Position numbers and translations under genes: made by a program. Shown in pieces: positions 61,065-64,000 of a DNA stretch of 64,000 nucleotides. How positions within the stretch are numbered: the stretch's first letter is position 1; each line of letters begins with the position of its first letter. The stretch covers positions 186,001 through 250,000 of the forward strand of contig NZ_QFXK01000003.1 in NCBI RefSeq assembly GCF_003261635.1. The letters are read 5' to 3'. The notes beneath the pieces are model-generated. The model was not told where the DNA came from, ran no database searches, and worked only from the letters and a program-made list of their open reading frames with translations. This stretch comes from Kribbella monticola (lineage in GTDB: Bacteria; Actinomycetota; Actinomycetes; Propionibacteriales; Kribbellaceae).

Positions 61065-62216
61065 GTGACGAAAGTGCTGCCGATGCCCGATCCCGGTTCC
61101 GCGCACGGCGTCCTGCGCCTGTTGCTGGACGGACGGCCACGGACCCGCGCCGAGCTGATCGACCTGACCGGCCTGGCCCGATCGACGGTCACGGGCCGGC
61201 TCGAGGAACTGCTCGCGGCCGGCTTCGTCGTACCGTCCGGTGAAGCCGCTTCGAGCGGTGGACGGCCGCCGGCTCGGTTCCGCTTCAACCCGACTGCCCG
61301 ACTGGTCCTCGCGGGTGACGTCGGCGCGACCCACCTGACCGTCGCCCTCGCCGACCTGACCGGCGAGATCGTCGACACAATCACCGTCGTGCAGACAATC
61401 GACGACGGCCCCGAAGCCGTCCTCACCGCGTTCGCCGACCATGCCCGCGCCCTGCTCAGCAGGACCGGCCACGGCACGGACAAGCTGGCCGGCACCGGCA
61501 TCGGTTTGCCCGGCCCGGTCGAGCACAGCACCGGTCGTCCGAACCACCCACCGATCATGCCGGGCTGGGACTCGTACGACGTCGTCAGCCGGATCGCCGC
61601 GGAGTTCCCCGGCCCGGTGCTGGTCGACAACGACGTGAACATCATGGCGCTCGGCGAGCACACCACGCAGTACGCCGGAGTGGAGCATCTGCTGTTCGTG
61701 AAAGTTGCCACCGGCATCGGTGCCGGTGTGATCAGCGGCGGCCGGCTGCACCGGGGTGCTCAGGGAGCGGCCGGCGACATCGGCCACATCCAGGCACCCG
61801 GCCATACCGAGCTGTGCCGCTGCGGCAACCACGGCTGCTTGGAAGCAGTCGCCTCGGCCTCAGCCATCGCCGCCCAGCTCCGCAGCACCGGCCTCGAACC
61901 GCGCAGCAGTCTGGACGTCGTCGAACTCGTGCGCTCCGGCAACACCGCCGCGACCAAGGCGGTCCGGCAAGCAGGCCGCGAGATCGGTACCGTCCTCGCG
62001 GCCTGCGTCAGCCTGCTGAACCCGTCGGTGATCGTCATCGGCGGGTCGTTGTCCCAAGCCGGCGACTGCTTGCTGGCCGGCATCCGCGAAGCGATCTACG
62101 CCAGATCGTTGCCTCTGGCCACCACCGAGCTGACGGTGGCCGCCTCCCGGACCGGACAGCAGGCCGCCGTCCGGGGCGCGGCCGCGATGGTTCTGCAGCA
62201 CACGCTGGACAGCTAG
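61065..62216 (+). CDS. ROK-family transcriptional regulator
   Basis: A 383-residue protein: winged helix at about 10-62 ([32 protein letters not shown]) and a ROK domain (about 75-375) with [15 protein letters not shown], the His of [11 protein letters not shown] and the zinc cysteines of [12 protein letters not shown]. It diverges from the dehydrogenase operon across a gap with a perfect operator. GTG 61065 is chosen, though no ribosome site is visible; ATG 61083 and TTG 61032 are alternatives. Its last four bases overlap the convergent gpsA. Confidence 0.9.
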   Translation: MTKVLPMPDPGSAHGVLRLLLDGRPRTRAELIDLTGLARSTVTGRLEELLAAGFVVPSGEAASSGGRPPARFRFNPTARLVLAGDVGATHLTVALADLTGEIVDTITVVQTIDDGPEAVLTAFADHARALLSRTGHGTDKLAGTGIGLPGPVEHSTGRPNHPPIMPGWDSYDVVSRIAAEFPGPVLVDNDVNIMALGEHTTQYAGVEHLLFVKVATGIGAGVISGGRLHRGAQGAAGDIGHIQAPGHTELCRCGNHGCLEAVASASAIAAQLRSTGLEPRSSLDVVELVRSGNTAATKAVRQAGREIGTVLAACVSLLNPSVIVIGGSLSQAGDCLLAGIREAIYARSLPLATTELTVAASRTGQQAAVRGAAAMVLQHTLDS

Positions 62217-63217
62217 CCCCAACGCTCCGACTTGGCCGAGCGGGACACCAGGCTGAAGAGCATGTCCTTCGGAGTCATTTCGCCCGCGACCACCTTGGTG
62301 ACGTGTTCGGCGATCGGCATCTCGACGTCGTGGTGGTGGGCCAGTTCGGTGATGGACGAGCAGGACTTGACGCCCTCGGCCACCTGTCGGGTGGCACCCG
62401 CGATCTCGGCCACCGTCATCCCCTGGCCGAGTTTCTCGCCGAAGGTGCGGTTGCGGGACAGCGGCGACGAGCAGGTCGCCACCAGGTCGCCGAGACCGGC
62501 CAGCCCTGAGAAGGTGTGCTCGTCGGCGCCCAGCGCAGTACCGAGGCGTGCTGTCTCGACCAGGCCGCGGGTGATCACCGATGCGCGTGCGTTGTCACCG
62601 AAGCCGAGGCCGACGGCCATCCCGACCGCCAGCGCGATCACGTTCTTCGTCGCGCCGCCGAGCTCGCAGCCGATCACGTCGTTGTTCGTGTAGGGGCGGA
62701 ACGTCGGCGAGTGGCACAGCTTCTGCAGCCGCGCGGCTGTTCCTTCGTCAGCACAGGCGACCACGGCGGCGGCAGGCTGGCCTTCGGCGATCTCGCGCGC
62801 CAGGTTCGGCCCTGACACCACCGCGATCCTCTCCGGCCCGGCGCCGGTGAGTTCGGCGATCACCTCACTCATCCGCTTCGTCGTACCGACCTCGACACCC
62901 TTCATCAGGCTGACCAGCGGTACGGCGGCCGGCAGGACATCGGCCCAGTCCTTCAGGTTGTCCCGCAGCGACTGGCTCGGTACGGCGAGCACGATCGCCT
63001 CGGATCCTTCGGCAGCCAGCGCCGGGTCGTGCGTTGCGGTGACGGCGTCGGGGAGCCGGAGCCCGGGCAGGTAGTCCGGGTTCTCGTGCCGGCTGTTGAT
63101 CGCTTCGCAGAGCGACTCACGCCGGCCCCACAGGGACACCTGGTTCCCGGCGTTCGCGAGCACCGTGGCGAAGGCGGTCCCCCAGGAACCGGCACCGAAC
63201 ACCGCAACTTTGGTCAT
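62213..63217 (-). CDS. gpsA: NAD(P)-dependent glycerol-3-phosphate dehydrogenase
   Basis: A 334-residue enzyme reducing dihydroxyacetone phosphate to sn-glycerol-3-phosphate for phospholipid synthesis. The NAD(P) motif is [12 protein letters not shown] (N-terminus), and the signature [20 protein letters not shown] carries the catalytic Lys near residue 190. SVITRGLVE and [10 protein letters not shown] follow. Its ATG overlaps the plsC stop in an ATGA, so the two consecutive steps of phosphatidate synthesis are co-translated. Confidence 0.96.
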   Translation of the reverse strand: MTKVAVFGAGSWGTAFATVLANAGNQVSLWGRRESLCEAINSRHENPDYLPGLRLPDAVTATHDPALAAEGSEAIVLAVPSQSLRDNLKDWADVLPAAVPLVSLMKGVEVGTTKRMSEVIAELTGAGPERIAVVSGPNLAREIAEGQPAAAVVACADEGTAARLQKLCHSPTFRPYTNNDVIGCELGGATKNVIALAVGMAVGLGFGDNARASVITRGLVETARLGTALGADEHTFSGLAGLGDLVATCSSPLSRNRTFGEKLGQGMTVAEIAGATRQVAEGVKSCSSITELAHHHDVEMPIAEHVTKVVAGEMTPKDMLFSLVSRSAKSERWG

Positions 63218-63999
63218 CGAGTCTCCCCATCCTCACTTTTCCGTGGGTCGAACAACTCCTTGGGTGGCGTCTGGCCACGCAGGACGCCGAGTTCGGCGGC
63301 GACCCGCTGCATGATCACCTCGGTTGCCTCGTGCAACAGCTCGTTCGTGATCGGCCGGCCTTCGAACGCGCTCAGGTCGACCGGCTCGCCGGCGGTCACC
63401 CGCATCGTCTTGCGGGGCAGCAGATGGACCCGCAGGCTGCCGTACGACGCGAAGACCTCCTGCGCGCCCCAGTTCGCGATCGGGATCACCGGGCAGCCGG
63501 TCATCAACGCGATCCGGGCGGCACCGGTCTTGCCGGTCATCGGCCACAGGTCCGGGTCACGCGTGATCGTGCCCTCGGGATAGACGCCGACGCATTCCCC
63601 CTTCTCCACCGCGGCGACCGCGGCGCGGAACGCATCCGCGGCCTCGGCCGAGTCGCGGTACACGGGGATCTGCCCGGCACTGGTGATGATCCGCCCGGCG
63701 ATCGGCAGCTTGAACAGCGACGCCTTGCCGAGCAACCGCGGGATGCGCCGGCATTCCCACAGGTAGAAGCCGATGACGAACGGGTCGAAGTGCGAGATGT
63801 GGTTCGTCACGAACACCATCCCGCCGGTGCGGGGAATGTTCTCCATGCCGCGGAAATCCTGTTTGGTCCACAGCAGCATGAACGGTTTGACGATGGCGAC
63901 CACCAGGCCGAACCAGAATCCACGGCGTGGCCGCGGTCCCCCGGTAGTGCGCTGCCCGTTCACTGCAGCCTCCTGGTCGTCGTGCGAGCCGTCGGTCAT
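63214..63999 (-). CDS. plsC: 1-acyl-sn-glycerol-3-phosphate acyltransferase (PlsC family)
   Basis: A 261-residue acyltransferase. The catalytic H(x)4D is in [10 protein letters not shown] near residue 67, the glycerophosphate-binding motif is [12 protein letters not shown] near residue 140, and the membrane-proximal N-terminal helix is [17 protein letters not shown]. It acylates lysophosphatidate to phosphatidate at the inner membrane face. The ATG at 63999 is one base from the window end, so its ribosome site cannot be checked and a longer N-terminus cannot be excluded. It is coupled to gpsA. Confidence 0.9.
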   Translation of the reverse strand: MTDGSHDDQEAAVNGQRTTGGPRPRRGFWFGLVVAIVKPFMLLWTKQDFRGMENIPRTGGMVFVTNHISHFDPFVIGFYLWECRRIPRLLGKASLFKLPIAGRIITSAGQIPVYRDSAEAADAFRAAVAAVEKGECVGVYPEGTITRDPDLWPMTGKTGAARIALMTGCPVIPIANWGAQEVFASYGSLRVHLLPRKTMRVTAGEPVDLSAFEGRPITNELLHEATEVIMQRVAAELGVLRGQTPPKELFDPRKSEDGETR

Positions 64000-64000
64000 G

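Noticed and set aside
59086..61068. Open frame of 660 codons on the + strand
   Set aside because: Antisense to the isomerase and dehydrogenase genes, both well supported.
1..64000. CRISPR arrays, tRNA genes, insertion sequences, prophage genes
   Set aside because: No regularly spaced repeats, cloverleaf-like segments, transposase, integrase or phage proteins were recognised on either strand.

Overview
The window reads as chromosomal DNA of a high-G+C actinomycete. Support comes from GTG/TTG start codons, many 4-base ATGA/GTGA stop-start overlaps, several likely leaderless starts (with a TANNNT -10 box 6-7 nt upstream where one could be seen), a DivIVA-type coiled-coil protein, and a gene order typical of Actinomycetota (gpsA, ddl, DUF3515, Lrp-type RAM protein, thiL, thiD, rpmB, DhaL/DAK-type kinase, recG, rsmD, coaD, DUF177, rpmF, rnc, mutM, smc, ftsY). 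The protein set (ROK and Gfo/Idh/MocA sugar genes, ECF sigma factors, many MFS exporters) suggests the order Propionibacteriales, perhaps Kribbella or a relative. That placement is inference from general resemblance, not a database match. No tRNA, rRNA, CRISPR array, insertion sequence or prophage was seen, and no stretch longer than 300 bases lacks a gene.

Layout. 0-3.7 kb: a SigE-family ECF sigma factor with a membrane protein, a thioredoxin-reductase-like flavoprotein divergent from an XRE-cupin regulator, and an asparaginase. 3.9-6.1 kb: a three-gene unit of truncated haemoglobin, flavohaemoglobin and DivIVA-like protein. 6.1-7.3 kb: ftsY. 7.3-14.4 kb: the cytochrome bd operon cydABCD, divergent from a BlaI-type repressor and BlaR1-like protease, with two palindromes between them. 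14.4-18.2 kb: a 31-residue membrane microprotein, a threonine-aldolase-like enzyme, an RskA/ECF sigma pair, a COG4315 lipoprotein and a SnoaL-like protein. 18.2-29.8 kb: an almost unbroken housekeeping run (smc, coiled-coil microprotein, mutM, rnc, rpmF, DUF177, coaD, rsmD, recG, DAK-type kinase). 29.9-33.8 kb: a seven-repeat cysteine-rich secreted protein and an RlmM/RlmE-like methyltransferase. 33.9 kb: rpmB. 34.2-43.2 kb: accessory sugar genes (ABC importer, dehydrogenase-aldo/keto reductase fusion, two HAD hydrolases, MFS exporter, ROK regulator). 43.4-49.9 kb: DinB-like protein, thiD, thiL, Lrp-type protein, DUF3515 lipoprotein, a DGPF/ECF42 pair and ddl. 49.9-62.2 kb: accessory genes (P450/TetR, Cys/Met PLP enzyme with deaminase, two paralogous MFS carriers around a DeoR regulator, SMP-30, methyltransferase, TIM-barrel isomerase and Gfo/Idh/MocA dehydrogenase under a divergent ROK regulator). 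62.2-64 kb: gpsA and plsC.

The conserved block is therefore present in its usual order but is opened in several places by accessory cassettes, most of which carry their own regulator and a visible palindrome. The most notable items are the BlaI/BlaR-cyd divergon with matching palindromes, the globin-globin-DivIVA unit, the seven-repeat secreted protein, the ROK operator overlapping a sigma-A-type promoter, two large palindromic intergenic elements (18089-18193 and 45925-46087), and an overlooked 31-residue membrane protein.
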